This document shows, one piece after another, positions 1 through 13,300 of a DNA stretch of 64,000 nt. Within the stretch, counting starts at the first letter, position 1. Each line of letters opens with the position of its first letter. The translations under genes were made by a program, and so were the position numbers. The stretch covers positions 28,257,653 to 28,321,652 of the forward strand of contig OX411556.1 in assembly GCA_948146395.1 (NCBI GenBank), read 5' to 3'. Below the pieces are notes generated by a model, which had not been told where the DNA came from, did not search any database, and saw only the letters and a list, made by a program, of their open reading frames with translations. The stretch comes from Fragum whitleyi. Its lineage: Eukaryota; Mollusca; Bivalvia; Cardiida; Cardiidae.

Positions 1-2375
1 TGGCAGAATAGCAGAATGAAAAGTCGAATGTCAGAATTCGATCAACTTTTGCATGAAATAACTTGATTTGATGTTTAAGCGTGTTTTCAACGATTTTCCC
101 GCAAAAAATTCCTTGTATCATGCTCCGGTTAACATAACAAGCAACCAAGTCCAAATTCAAACTAATGAAAAAAACAATCATTTTTTGAAACCAATCGGTC
201 TAAAATCGATTTAAAAATGATATTAGAACGCAATAAAGATAATTGAGAGTGAAAAAATCATATCTTAACAGTTTTTGCGACTTTGAAATCTCATTCTGCC
301 ATTCTGCTATTCTGCTATTCTGCTAGCAGAATGAAATTGGCAGAATGGCAGAATAGCAGAATGAAAAATCGAATGTCAGAATTCGATCAATTTGTGCATG
401 AAATAACTTGATTTGATGTTTGAACGTGTTTTCAACGATTTTCCCGCCAAAAATTCCTTGTATCATGCTCCGGTTAACATAACAAGCAACCAAGTCCAAA
501 TTCAAACTAATGAAAAAAACAATCATTTTTTGAAACCAATCGGTCTAAAATCGATTTAAAAATGATATTAGAACGCAATAAAGATAATTGAGAGTGAAAA
601 AATCATATCTTAACAGTTTTCGCGACTTTGAAATCTCATTCTGTCATTCTGCTATTCTGCTAGCAGAATGAAGTTGGCAGAATGGCAGAATAGCAGAATG
701 AAAATTGGAATGTCAAAATTCGATCAACTTTTGCATGAGATAACTTGATTTGATGTTTAAACGTGTTTTCAACGATTTTCCCGCAAAAAATTCCTTATAT
801 CATGCTCCGGTTAACATGCCAAAAACAAAGTCCAAATTCAAACTAATGAAAAAAACAATCATTTTTTGAAACCTTTCAGTCCAAAATCGATTTAAAAATG
901 ATATTAGAACGCAATAAAAGTAATTGAGAGTGAAAATAGTCATATCTCAACAGTTTTCGCGACTTTGAAATCTCATTCTGCTATTCTGCTATTCTGCTAG
1001 CAGAATGAAGTTGGCAGAATGGCAGAATAGCAGAATGAAAAATCGAATGTCATAACTCGATCAATTTGTGCATGAAATAACTTGATTTGTTGTTTAAACG
1101 TGTTTTCAAAGTTTTTTTTTCCCGCCAAAAATTCCTAGTATCATGCTCCGGTTAACATGCAAAAAACAAAGTCCAAATTCAAACTTATGAAAAAAACAAT
1201 CATTTTTTGAAACCAATCGGTCTAAAATCGATTTAAAAATGATATTAGAACGCAATAAAGATAATTGAGAGTGAAAAAATCATATCTTAACAGTTTTCGC
1301 GACTTTGAAATCTCATTCTGCCATTCTGCTATTCTGCTATTCTGCTAGCAGAATGAAATTGGCAGAATGGCAGAATAGCAGAATGAAAAATCGAATGTCA
1401 GAATTCGATCAACTTTTGCATGAAATAACTTGATTTGATGTTTAAACGTGTTTTCAACGATTTTCCCGCCAAAAATTCCTTATGTCATGCTCCGGTTAAC
1501 ATAACAAGCAACCAAGTCCAAATTCAAACTAATGAAAAAAACAATCATTTTTTGAAACCAATCCGTCTGAAATCGATTTAAAAATGATATTAGAACGCAA
1601 TAAAGATAATTGAGAGTGAAAAAAAATCATATCTTAACAGTTTTCGCGACTTTGAAATCTCATTCTGCCATTCTGCTATTCTGCTATTCTGCTAGCAGAA
1701 TGAAGTTGGCAGAATAGCAGAATGAAAAATCGAATGTCATAACTCGATCAATTTGTGCATGAAATAACTTGATTTGTTGTTTAAACGTGTTTTCAACGTG
1801 TTTTCCCGCCAAAAATTCCTTGTATCATGCTCCGGTTAACATGCAAAAAACAAAGTCCAAATTCAAACTAATGAAAAAACAATCATTTTTTGAAACCAAT
1901 CGGTCTAAAATCGATTTAAAAATGATATTAGAACGCAATAAAGATAATTGAGAGTGAAAAAATCATATCTTAACAGTTTTCGCGACTTTGAAATCTCATT
2001 CTGCCATTCTGCTATTCTGCTATTCTGCTAGCAGAATGAAGTTGGCAGAATGGCAGAATAGCAGAATGAAAAATCGAATGTCAGAATTCGATCAACTTTT
2101 GCATGAAATAACTTGATTTGATGTTTAAACGTGTTTTCAACGATTTTCCCGCCAAAAAATTCCTTATGTCATGCTCCGGTTAACATAACAAGCAACCAAG
2201 TCCAAATTCAAACTAATGAAAAAAACAATCATTTTTTGAAACGAATCCGTCTAAAATCGATTTAAAAATGATATTAGAACGCAATAAAGATAATTGAGAG
2301 TGAACAAAAATCATATCTCAACAGTTTTCGCGACTTTGAAATCTCATTCTGCCATTCTGCTATTCTGCTATTCTG

Positions 2376-5300
2376 CTAGCAGAATGAAGTTGGCAGAATG
2401 GCAGAATAGCAGAATGAAAATTGGAATGTCAAAATTCGATCAACTTTTGCATGAGATAACTTGATTTGATGTTTAAACTTGTTTTTAACGATTTTTCCGC
2501 CAAAAATTCCTTATATCATGCTCCGGTTAACATAACAAGCAACCAAGTCCAAATTCAAATTAATGAAAAAGACAATCATTTTTTGAAATCAATCGGTCTA
2601 AAATCGATTTAAAAATGATATTAAAACGCAATTAAGATAATTGAGAGTGAAAAAAATCATATCTTAACAGTTTTCGCGACTTTGAAATCTCATTCTGCCA
2701 TTCTGCTATTCTGCTATTCTGCTAGCAGAATGAAGTTGGCAGAATGGCAGAATAGCAGAATGAAAAATCGAATGTCAGAATTCGATCAACTTTTGCATGG
2801 GATAACTTGATTTGATGTTTAAACGTGTTTTCAACGATTTTCCCGCCAAAAATTCCTTATATCATGCTCCGGTTAACACGCCAAAAACAAATTCCAAATT
2901 CAAACTAATGAAAAAAACAATCATTTTTTGAAACCAATCAGTCCAAAATCGATTTTAAAATGATATTAGAACGCAATAAAAGTAATTGAGAGTGAAAATA
3001 GTCATATCTCAACAGTTTTCGCGACTTTGAAACTCATTCTGCTATTCTGCTATTCTGCTAGCAGAATGAAGTTGGCAGAATGGCAGAATAGCAGAATGAA
3101 AAATCGAATGTCATAACTCGATCAATTTGTGCATGAAATAACTTGATTTGTTGTTTAAACGTGTTTTCAACGATTTTCCCGCCAAAAACTCCTGATATCA
3201 TGCTCCGGTTAACATGCCAAGCAACCAAGTCCAAATTCAAACTAATGAATAAAACAATCATTTTTTGAAACCAATCGGTCTAAAATCGATTTAAAAATGA
3301 TATTAGAACGCAATAAATATAATTGAGAGTGAAAAAATCATATCTTAACAGTTTTTGCGACTTTGAAATCTCATTCTGCCATTATGCTATTCTGCTATTC
3401 TGCTAGCAGAATGAAGTTGGCAGAATGGCAGAATAGCAGAATGAAAAATCGAATGTCAGAATTCGATCAACTTTTGCATGAAATAACTTGATTTGATGTT
3501 TAAACGTGTTTTCAACGATTTTCCCGCAAAAAATTCCTTATATCATGCTCCGGTTAACATGCCAAAAACAAAGTCCAAATTCAAACTAATGAAAAAAACA
3601 ATCATTTTTTGAAACCAATCGGTCTAAAATCGATTTAAAAATGATATTAGAACGCAATAAAAGATAATTGAGAGTGAAAAAATCATATCCCAACAGTTTT
3701 CGCGACTTTGAAATCTCATTCTGCCATTCTGCTATTCTGCTAGCAGAATGAAGTTGGCAGAATGGCAGAATAGCAGAATGAAAAATCGAATGTCAAAATT
3801 CGATCAACTTTTGCATGAAATAACTTGATTTGATGTTTAAACGTGTTTTCAACGATTTTTCCGCAAAAAATTCCTTATATCATGCTCCGGTTAACATGCA
3901 AAAAACAAAGTCCAAATTCAAACCAATGAAAAAAACAATCATTTTTTGAAACCAATCCGTCTAAAATCGATTTAAAAATGATATTAGAACGCAATAAAAG
4001 TAATTGAGAGTGAAAATAGTCATATCCCAACAGTTTTCGCGACTTTGAAATCTCATTCTGCCATTCTGCTATTCTGCTAGCAGAATGAAGTTGGCAGAAT
4101 GGCAGGATAGCAGAATGAAAAATCGAATGTCATAACTCGATCATTTTGTGCATGAAATAACTTGATTTGTTGTTTAAACGTGTTTTCAACGATTTTCCCG
4201 CCAAAAATTCCTTATATCATGCTCCGGTTAACATGCCAAGCAACCAAGTCCAAATTCAAACTAATGAAAAAAACAATCATTTTTTGAAACCAATCGGTCT
4301 AAAATCGATTTGAAAATGATATTAGAACGCAATAAAGATAATTGAGATTGAAAAAATCATATCTTAACAGTTTTTGCGACTTTGAAATCTCATTCTGCCA
4401 TTCTGCTATTCTGCTATTCTGCTAGCAGAATGAAGTTGGCAGAATGGCAGAATAGCAGAATGAAAAATCGAATGTCAGAATTCGATCAACTTTTGCATGA
4501 AATAACTTGATTTGATGTTTAAACGTGTTTTCAACGATTTTCCCGCAAAAAATTCCTTATATCATGCTCCGGTTAACATGCCAAAAACAAAGTCCAAATT
4601 CAAACTAATGAAAAAAACAATCATTTTTTGAAACCTTTCAGTCCAAAATCGATTTAAAAATGATATTAGAACGCAATAAAAGTAATTGAGAGTGAAAATA
4701 GTCATATCTCAACAGTTTTCGCGACTTTGAAATCTCATTCTGCCATTCTGCTATTCTGCTATTCTGCTAGCAGAATGAAGTTGGCAGAATGGCAGAATAG
4801 CAGAATGAAAAATCGAATGTCAGAATTCGATCAACTTTGCATGAAAAAACTTGATTTGATGTTTAAACGTGTTTTCAACGATTTTCCCGCAAAAAATTCC
4901 TTATATCATGCTCCGGTTAACATGCCATAAACAAAGTCCAAATTCAAACTTATGAAAAAAACAATCATTTTTTGAAACCAATCGGTCTAAAATCGATTTA
5001 AAAATGATATTAGAACGCAATAAAAGTAATTGAGAGTGAAAATAGTCATATCCCAACAGTTTTCGCGACTTTGAAATCTCATTCTGCCATTCTGCTATTC
5101 TGCTATTCTGCTAGCAGAATGAAGTCGGCAGAATGGCAGAATAGCAGAATGAAAATCGAATGTCAAAATTCGATCAACTTTTGCATGAAATAACTTGATT
5201 TGATGTTTAAACGTGTTTTCAACGTGTTTTCCCGCCAAAAATTCCTTGTATCATGCTCCGGTTAACATAACAAGCAACCAAGTCCAAATTCAAACTAATG

Positions 5301-6075
5301 AAAAAACAATCATTTTTTGAAACCAATCCGTCTAAAATCGATTTAAAAATGATATTAGAACGCAATAAAAGTAATTGAGAGTGAAAATAGTCATATCCCA
5401 ACAGTTTTCGTGACTTTGAAATCTCATTCTGCCATTCTGCTATTCTGCTAGCAGAATGAAGTTGGCAGAATGGCAGGATAGCAGAATGAAAAATCGAATG
5501 TCATAACTCGATCATTTTGTGCATGAAATAACTTGATTTGTTGTTTAAACGTGTTTTCAACGATTTTCCCACCAAAAATTCCTTATATCATGCTCCGGTT
5601 AACATGCCAAGCAACCAAGTCCAAATTCAAACTAATGAAAAAAACAATCATTTTTTGAAACCAATCGGTCTAAAATCGATTTAAAAATGATATTAGAACG
5701 CAATAAAGATAATTGAGAGAGAGAAAAATCATATCTTAACAGTTTTCGCGACTTTGAAATCTCATTATGCCATTCTGCTATTCTGCTATTCTGCTAGCAG
5801 AATGAAGTTGGCAGAATGGCAGAATAGCAGAATGAAAAATCGAATGTCAGAATTCGATCAACTTTTGCATGAAATAACTTGATTTGATGTTTAAACGTGT
5901 TTTCAACGATTTTCCCGCCAAAAATTCCTTATGTCATGCTCCGGTTAACATAACAAGCAACCAAGTCCAAATTCAAACTAATGAAAAAAACAATCATTTT
6001 TTGAAACCAATCGGTCTAAAATCGATTTAAAAATGATATTAGAACGCAATAAAAGTAATTGAGAGTGAAAATAGT
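2376..6075 (+). repeat. satA higher-order block, copy 1 (12-monomer unit)
   Basis: This stretch matches 6,479-10,171 almost base for base at a constant offset of about 4,102 bp, i.e. 12 monomers. Diagnostic variants recur in the same order, for example CACGCCAAAAACAAATTCC, GGCAGGATAGC, GAAGTCGGCAG and GAGAGAGAGAAAAATC. One stretch (about 5,221-5,285 versus 9,320-9,385) carries the sequence of a different monomer type, which fits a local conversion tract. Confidence 0.85.
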
Positions 6076-6478
6076 CATATCTCAACAGTTTTCGCGACTT
6101 TGAAATCTCATTCTGCTATTCTGCTATTCTGCTAGCAGAATGAAGTTGGCAGAATGGCAGAATAGCAGAATGAAAAATCGAATGTCAGAATTCGATCAAC
6201 TTTTGCATGAAATAACTTGATTTGATGTTTAAACGTGTTTTCAACGATTTTCCCGCCAAAAATTCCTTATGTCATGCTCCGGTTAACATAACAAGCAACC
6301 AAGTCCAAATTCAAATTAATGAAAAAGACAATGATTTTTTGAAATCAATCGGTCTAAAATCGATTTAAAAATGATATTAAAACGCAATTAAGATAATTGA
6401 GAGTGAAAAAAATCATATCTTAACAGTTTTCGCGACTTTGAAATCTCATTCTGCCATTCTGCTATTCTGCTATTCTGC

Positions 6479-9400
6479 TAGCAGAATGAAGTTGGCAGAA
6501 TGGCAGAATAGCAGAATGAAAATTGGAATGTCAAAATTCGATCAACTTTTGCATGAGATAACTTGATTTGATGTTTAAACTTGTTTTTAACGATTTTTCC
6601 GCAAAAAATTCCTTATATCATGCTCCGGTTAACATAACAAGCAACCAAGTCCAAATTCAAATTAATGAAAAAGACAATCATTTTTTGAAATCAATCGGTC
6701 TAAAATCGATTTAAAAATGATATAAAAACGCAATTAAGATAATTGAGAGTGAAAAAAATCATATCTTAACAGTTTTCGCGACTTTGAAATCTCATTCTGC
6801 CATTCTGCTATTCTGCTATTCTGCTAGCAGAATGAAGTTGGCAGAATGGCAGAATAGCAGAATGAAAAATCGAATGTCAGAATTCGATCAACTTTTGCAT
6901 GGGATAACTTGATTTGATGTTTAAACGTGTTTTCAACGATTTTCCCGCAAAAAATTCCTTATATCATGCTCCGGTTAACACGCCAAAAACAAATTCCAAA
7001 TTCAAACTAATGAAAAAAACAATCATTTTTTGAAACCAATCAGTCCAAAATCGATTTTAAAATGATATTAGAACGCAATAAAAGTAATTGAGAGTGAAAA
7101 TAGTCATATCTCAACAGTTTTCGCGACTTTGAAACTCATTCTGCTATTCTGCTATTCTGCTAGCAGAATGAAGTTGGCAGAATGGCAGAATAGCAGAATG
7201 AAAAATCGAATGTCATAACTCGATCAATTTGTGCATGAAATAACTTGATTTGTTGTTTAAACGTGTTTTCAACGATTTTCCCGCCAAAAACTCCTGATAT
7301 CATGCTCCGGTTAACATGCCAAGCAACCAAGTCCAAATTCAAACTAATGAAAAAAACAATCATTTTTTGAAACCAATCGGTCTAAAATCGATTTAAAAAT
7401 GATATTAGAACGCAATAAAGATAATTGAGAGTGAAAAAATCATATCTTAACAGTTTTTGCGACTTTGAAATCTCATTCTGCCATTCTGCTATTCTGCTAT
7501 TCTGCTAGCAGAATGAAGTTGGCAGAATGGCAGAATAGCAGAATGAAAAATCGAATGTCAGAATTCGATCAACTTTTGCATGAAATAACTTGATTTGATG
7601 TTTAAACGTGTTTTCAACGATTTTCCCGCAAAAAATTCCTTATATCATGCTCCGGTTAACATGCCAAAAACAAAGTCCAAATTCAAACTAATGAAAAAAA
7701 CAATCATTTTTTGAAACCAATCGGTCTAAAATCGATTTAAAAATGATATTAGAACGCAATAAAAGATAATTGAGAGTGAAAAAATCATATCCCAACAGTT
7801 TTCGCGACTTTGAAATCTCATTCTGCCATTCTGCTATTCTGCTAGCAGAATGAAGTTGGCAGAATGGCAGAATAGCAGAATGAAAAATCGAATGTCAAAA
7901 TTCGATCAACTTTTGCATGAAATAACTTGATTTGATGTTTAAACGTGTTTTCAACGATTTTTCCGCAAAAAATTCCTTATATCATGCTCCGGTTAACATG
8001 CAAAAAACAAAGTCCAAATTCAAACCAATGAAAAAAACAATCATTTTTTGAAACCAATCCGTCTAAAATCGATTTAAAAATGATATTAGAACGCAATAAA
8101 AGTAATTGAGAGTGAAAATAGTCATATCCCAACAGTTTTCGCGACTTTGAAATCTCATTCTGCCATTCTGCTATTCTGCTAGCAGAATGAAGTTGGCAGA
8201 ATGGCAGGATAGCAGAATGAAAAATCGAATGTCATAACTCGATCATTTTGTGCATGAAATAACTTGATTTGTTGTTTAAACGTGTTTTCAACGATTTTCC
8301 CGCCAAAAATTCCTTATATCATGCTCCGGTTAACATGCCAAGCAACCAAGTCCAAATTCAAACTAATGAAAAAAACAATCATTTTTTGAAACCAATCGGT
8401 CTAAAATCGATTTGAAAATGATATTAGAACGCAATAAAGATAATTGAGATTGAAAAAATCATATCTTAACAGTTTTTGCGACTTTGAAATCTCATTCTGC
8501 CATTCTGCTATTCTGCTATTCTGCTAGCAGAATGAAGTTGGCAGAATGGCAGAATAGCAGAATGAAAAATCGAATGTCAGAATTCGATCAACTTTTGCAT
8601 GAAATAACTTGATTTGATGTTTAAACGTGTTTTCAACGATTTTCCCGCAAAAAATTCCTTATATCATGCTCCGGTTAACATGCCAAAAACAAAGTCCAAA
8701 TTCAAACTAATGAAAAAAACAATCATTTTTTGAAACCTTTCAGTCCAAAATCGATTTAAAAATGATATTAGAACGCAATAAAAGTAATTGAGAGTGAAAA
8801 TAGTCATATCTCAACAGTTTTCGCGACTTTGAAATCTCATTCTGCCATTCTGCTATTCTGCTATTCTGCTAGCAGAATGAAGTTGGCAGAATGGCAGAAT
8901 AGCAGAATGAAAAATCGAATGTCAGAATTCGATCAACTTTGCATGAAAAAACTTGATTTGATGTTTAAACGTGTTTTCAACGATTTTCCCGCAAAAAATT
9001 CCTTATATCATGCTCCGGTTAACATGCCATAAACAAAGTCCAAATTCAAACTTATGAAAAAAACAATCATTTTTTGAAACCAATCGGTCTAAAATCGATT
9101 TAAAAATGATATTAGAACGCAATAAAAGTAATTGAGAGTGAAAATAGTCATATCCCAACAGTTTTCGCGACTTTGAAATCTCATTCTGCCATTCTGCTAT
9201 TCTGCTATTCTGCTAGCAGAATGAAGTCGGCAGAATGGCAGAATAGCAGAATGAAAATCGAATGTCAAAATTCGATCAACTTTTGCATGAAATAACTTGA
9301 TTTGATGTTTAAACGTGTTTTCAACGATTTTTCCGCAAAAAATTCCTTATATCATGCTCCGGTTAACATGCAAAAAACAAAGTCCAAATTCAAACTAATG

Positions 9401-10171
9401 AAAAAACAATCATTTTTTGAAACCAATCCGTCTAAAATCGATTTAAAAATGATATTAGAACGCAATAAAAGTAATTGAGAGTGAAAATAGTCATATCCCA
9501 ACAGTTTTCGTGACTTTGAAATCTCATTCTGCCATTCTGCTATTCTGCTAGCAGAATGAAGTTGGCAGAATGGCAGGATAGCAGAATGAAAAATCGAATG
9601 TCATAACTCGATCATTTTGTGCATGAAATAACTTGATTTGTTGTTTAAACGTGTTTTCAACGATTTTCCCACCAAAAATTCCTTATATCATGCTCCGGTT
9701 AACATGCCAAGCAACCAAGTCCAAATTCAAACTAATGAAAAAAACAATCATTTTTTGAAACCAATCGGTCTAAAATCGATTTAAAAATGATATTAGAACG
9801 CAATAAAGATAATTGAGAGAGAGAAAAATCATATCTTAACAGTTTTCGCGACTTTGAAATCTCATTATGCCATTCTGCTATTCTGCTATTCTGCTAGCAG
9901 AATGAAGTTGGCAGAATGGCAGAATAGCAGAATGAAAAATCGAATGTCAGAATTCGATCAACTTTTTGCATGAAATAACTTGATTTGATGTTTAAACGTG
10001 TTTTCAACGATTTTCCCGCCAAAAATTCCTTATGTCATGCTCCGGTTAACATAACAAGCAACCAAGTCCAAATTCAAACTAATGAAAAAAACAATCATTT
10101 TTTGAAACCAATCGGTCTAAAATCGATTTAAAAATGATATTAGAACGCAATAAAAGTAATTGAGAGTGAAA
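6479..10171 (+). repeat. satA higher-order block, copy 2
   Basis: Second copy of the ~4.1-kb unit described for 2,376-6,075. It ends abruptly at about 10,171, where the next base register matches a different part of the array. Confidence 0.85.
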
Positions 10172-10340
10172 ATTCAAACTAATGAAAAAAACAATCATTT
10201 TTTGAAACCAATCCGTCTGAAATCGATTTAAAAATGATATTAGAACGCAATAAAGATAATTGAGAGTGAAAAAAATCATATCTTAACAGTTTTCGCGACT
10301 TTGAAATCTCATTCTGCCATTCTGCTATTCTGCTATTCTG
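9894..10340 (+). repeat. Hybrid 446-bp satA monomer with internal ~103-bp duplication
   Basis: At about 10,170 the sequence GAGAGTGAAAA jumps back to TTCAAACTAATGAAAAA instead of continuing into TAGTCATATC. The segment 10,176-10,279 therefore repeats 10,073-10,176. The only homology at the switch is a short A-rich run. The right side carries the CCGTCTGAAATCG variant seen near 1,560 and 12,250. Confidence 0.85.
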
Positions 10341-13300
10341 CTAGCAGAATGAAGTTGGCAGAATAGCAGAATGAAAAATCGAATGTCATAACTCGATCAA
10401 TTTGTGCATGAAATAACTTGATTTGTTGTTTAAACGTGTTTTCAACGTGTTTTCCCGCCAAAAATTCCTTGTATCATGCTCCGGTTAACATGCAAAAAAC
10501 AAAGTCCAAATTCAAACTAATGAAAAAACAATCATTTTTTGAAACCAATCGGTCTAAAATCGATTTAAAAATGATATTAGAACGCAATAAAGATAATTGA
10601 GAGTGAAAAATTCATATCTTAACAGTTTTCGCGACTTTGAAATCTCATTCTGCCATTCTGCTATTCTGCTATTCTGCTAGCAGAATGAAGTTGGCAGAAT
10701 GGCAGAATAGCAGAATGAAAAATCGAATGTCAGAATTCGATCAACTTTTGCATGAAATAACTTGATTTGATGTTTAAACGTGTTTTCAACGATTTTCCCG
10801 CCAAAAATTCCTTATGTCATGCTCCGGTTAACATAACAAGCAACCAAGTCCAAATTCAAACTAATGAAAAAAACAATCAATTTTTGAAACCAATCGGTCT
10901 AAAATCGATTTAAAAATGATATTAGAACGCAATAAAAGTAATTGAGAGTGAAAATAGTCATATCTCAACAGTTTTCGCGACTTTGAAATCTCATTCTGCT
11001 ATTCTGCTATTCTGCTAGCAGAATGAAGTTGGCAGAATGGCAGAATAGCAGAATGAAAAATCGAATGTCAGAATTCGATCAACTTTTGCATGAAATAACT
11101 TGATTTGATGTTTAAACGTGTTTTCAACGATTTTCCCGCCAAAAATTCCTTATGTCATGCTCCGGTTAACATAACAAGCAACCAAGTCCAAATTCAAATT
11201 AATGAAAAAGACAATCATTTTTTGAAATCAATCGGTCTAAAATCGATTTAAAAATGATATTAAAACGCAATTAAGATAATTGAGAGTGAAAAAAATCATA
11301 TCTTAACAGTTTTCGCGACTTTGAAATCTCATTCTGCCATTCTCCTATTCTGCTATTCTGCTAGCAGAATGAAGTTGGCAGAATGGCAGAATAGCAGAAT
11401 GAAAAATCGAATGTCAGAATTCGATCAACTTTTGCATGGGATAACTTGATTTGATGTTTAAACGTGTTTCCAACGATTTTCCCGCAAAAAATTCCTTATA
11501 TCATGCTCCGGTTAACATGCCAAAAACAAAGTCCAAATTCAAACTAATGAAAAAAACAATCATTTTTTGAAACCAATCAGTCCAAAATCGATTTAAAAAT
11601 GATATTAGAACGCAATAAAAGTAATTGAGAGTGAAAATAGTCATATCTCAACAGTTTTCGCGACTTTGAAACTCATTCTGCTATTCTGCTATTCTGCTAG
11701 CAGAATGAAGTTGGCAGAATGGCAGAATAGCAGAATGAAAAATCGAATGTCATAACTCGATCAATTTGTGCATGAAATAACTTGATTTGTTGTTTAAACG
11801 TGTTTTCAACGTGTTTTCCCTCCAAAAATTCCTAGTATCATGCTCCGGTTAACATGCAAAAAACAAAGTCCAAATTCAAACTAATGAAAAAAACAATCAT
11901 TTTTTGAAACCAATCGGTCTAAAATCGATTTAAAAATGATATTAGAACGCAATAAAGATAATTGAGAGTGAAAAAATCATATCTTAACAGTTTTCGCGAC
12001 TTTGAAATCTCATTCTGCCATTCTGCTATTCTGCTATTCTGCTAGCAGAATGAAATTGGCAGAATGGCAGAATAGCAGAATGAAAAATCGAATGTCAGAA
12101 TTCGATCAACTTTTGCATGAAATAACTTGATTTGATGTTTAAACGTGTTTTCAACGATTTTCCCGCCAAAAATTCCTTATGTCATGCTCCGTTTAACATA
12201 ACAAGCAACCAAGTCCAAATTCAAACTAATGAAAAAAACAATCATTTTTTGAAACCAATCCGTCTGAAATCGATTTAAAAATGATATTAGAACGCAATAA
12301 AGATAATTGAGAGTGAAAAAAATCATATCTTAACAGTTTTCGCGACTTTGAAATCTCATTCTGCCATTCTGCTATTCTGCTATTCTGCTAGCAGAATGAA
12401 GTTGGCAGAATAGCAGAATGAAAAATCGAATGTCATAACTCGATCAATTTGTGCATGAAATAACTTGATTTGTTGTTTAAACGTGTTTTCAACGTGTTTT
12501 CCCGCCAAAAATTCCTTGTATCATGCTCCGGTTAACATGCAAAAAACAAAGTCCAAATTCAAACTAATGAAAAAACAATCATTTTTTGAAACCAATCGGT
12601 CTAAAATCGATTTAAAAATGATATTAGAACGCAATAAAGATAATTGAGAGTGAAAAATTCATATCTTAACAGTTTTCGCGACTTTGAAATCTCATTCTGC
12701 CATTCTGCTATTCTGCTATTCTGCTAGCAGAATGAAGTTGGCAGAATGGCAGAATAGCAGAATGAAAAATCGAATGTCAGAATTCGATCAACTTTTGCAT
12801 GAAATAACTTGATTTGATGTTTAAACGTGTTTTCAACGATTTTCCCGCCAAAAATTCCTTATGTCATGCTCCGGTTAACATAACAAGCAACCAAGTCCAA
12901 ATTCAAACTAATGAAAAAAACAATCATTTTTTGAAACCAATCCGTCTAAAATCGATTTAAAAATGATATTAGAACGCAATAAAGATAATTGAGAGTGAAC
13001 AAAAATCATATCTCAACAGTTTTCGCGACTTTGAAATCTCATTCTGCCATTCTGCTATTCTGCTATTCTGCTAGCAGAATGAAGTTGGCAGAATGGCAGA
13101 ATAGCAGAATGAAAATTGGAATGTCAGAATTCGATCAACTTTTGCATGAGATAACTTGATTTGATGTTTAAACTTGTTTTTAACGATTTTTCCGCAAAAA
13201 ATTCCTTATATCATGCTCCGGTTAACATAACAAGCAACCAAGTCCAAATTCAAATTAATGAAAAAGACAATCATTTTTTGAAATCAATCGGTCTAAAACC

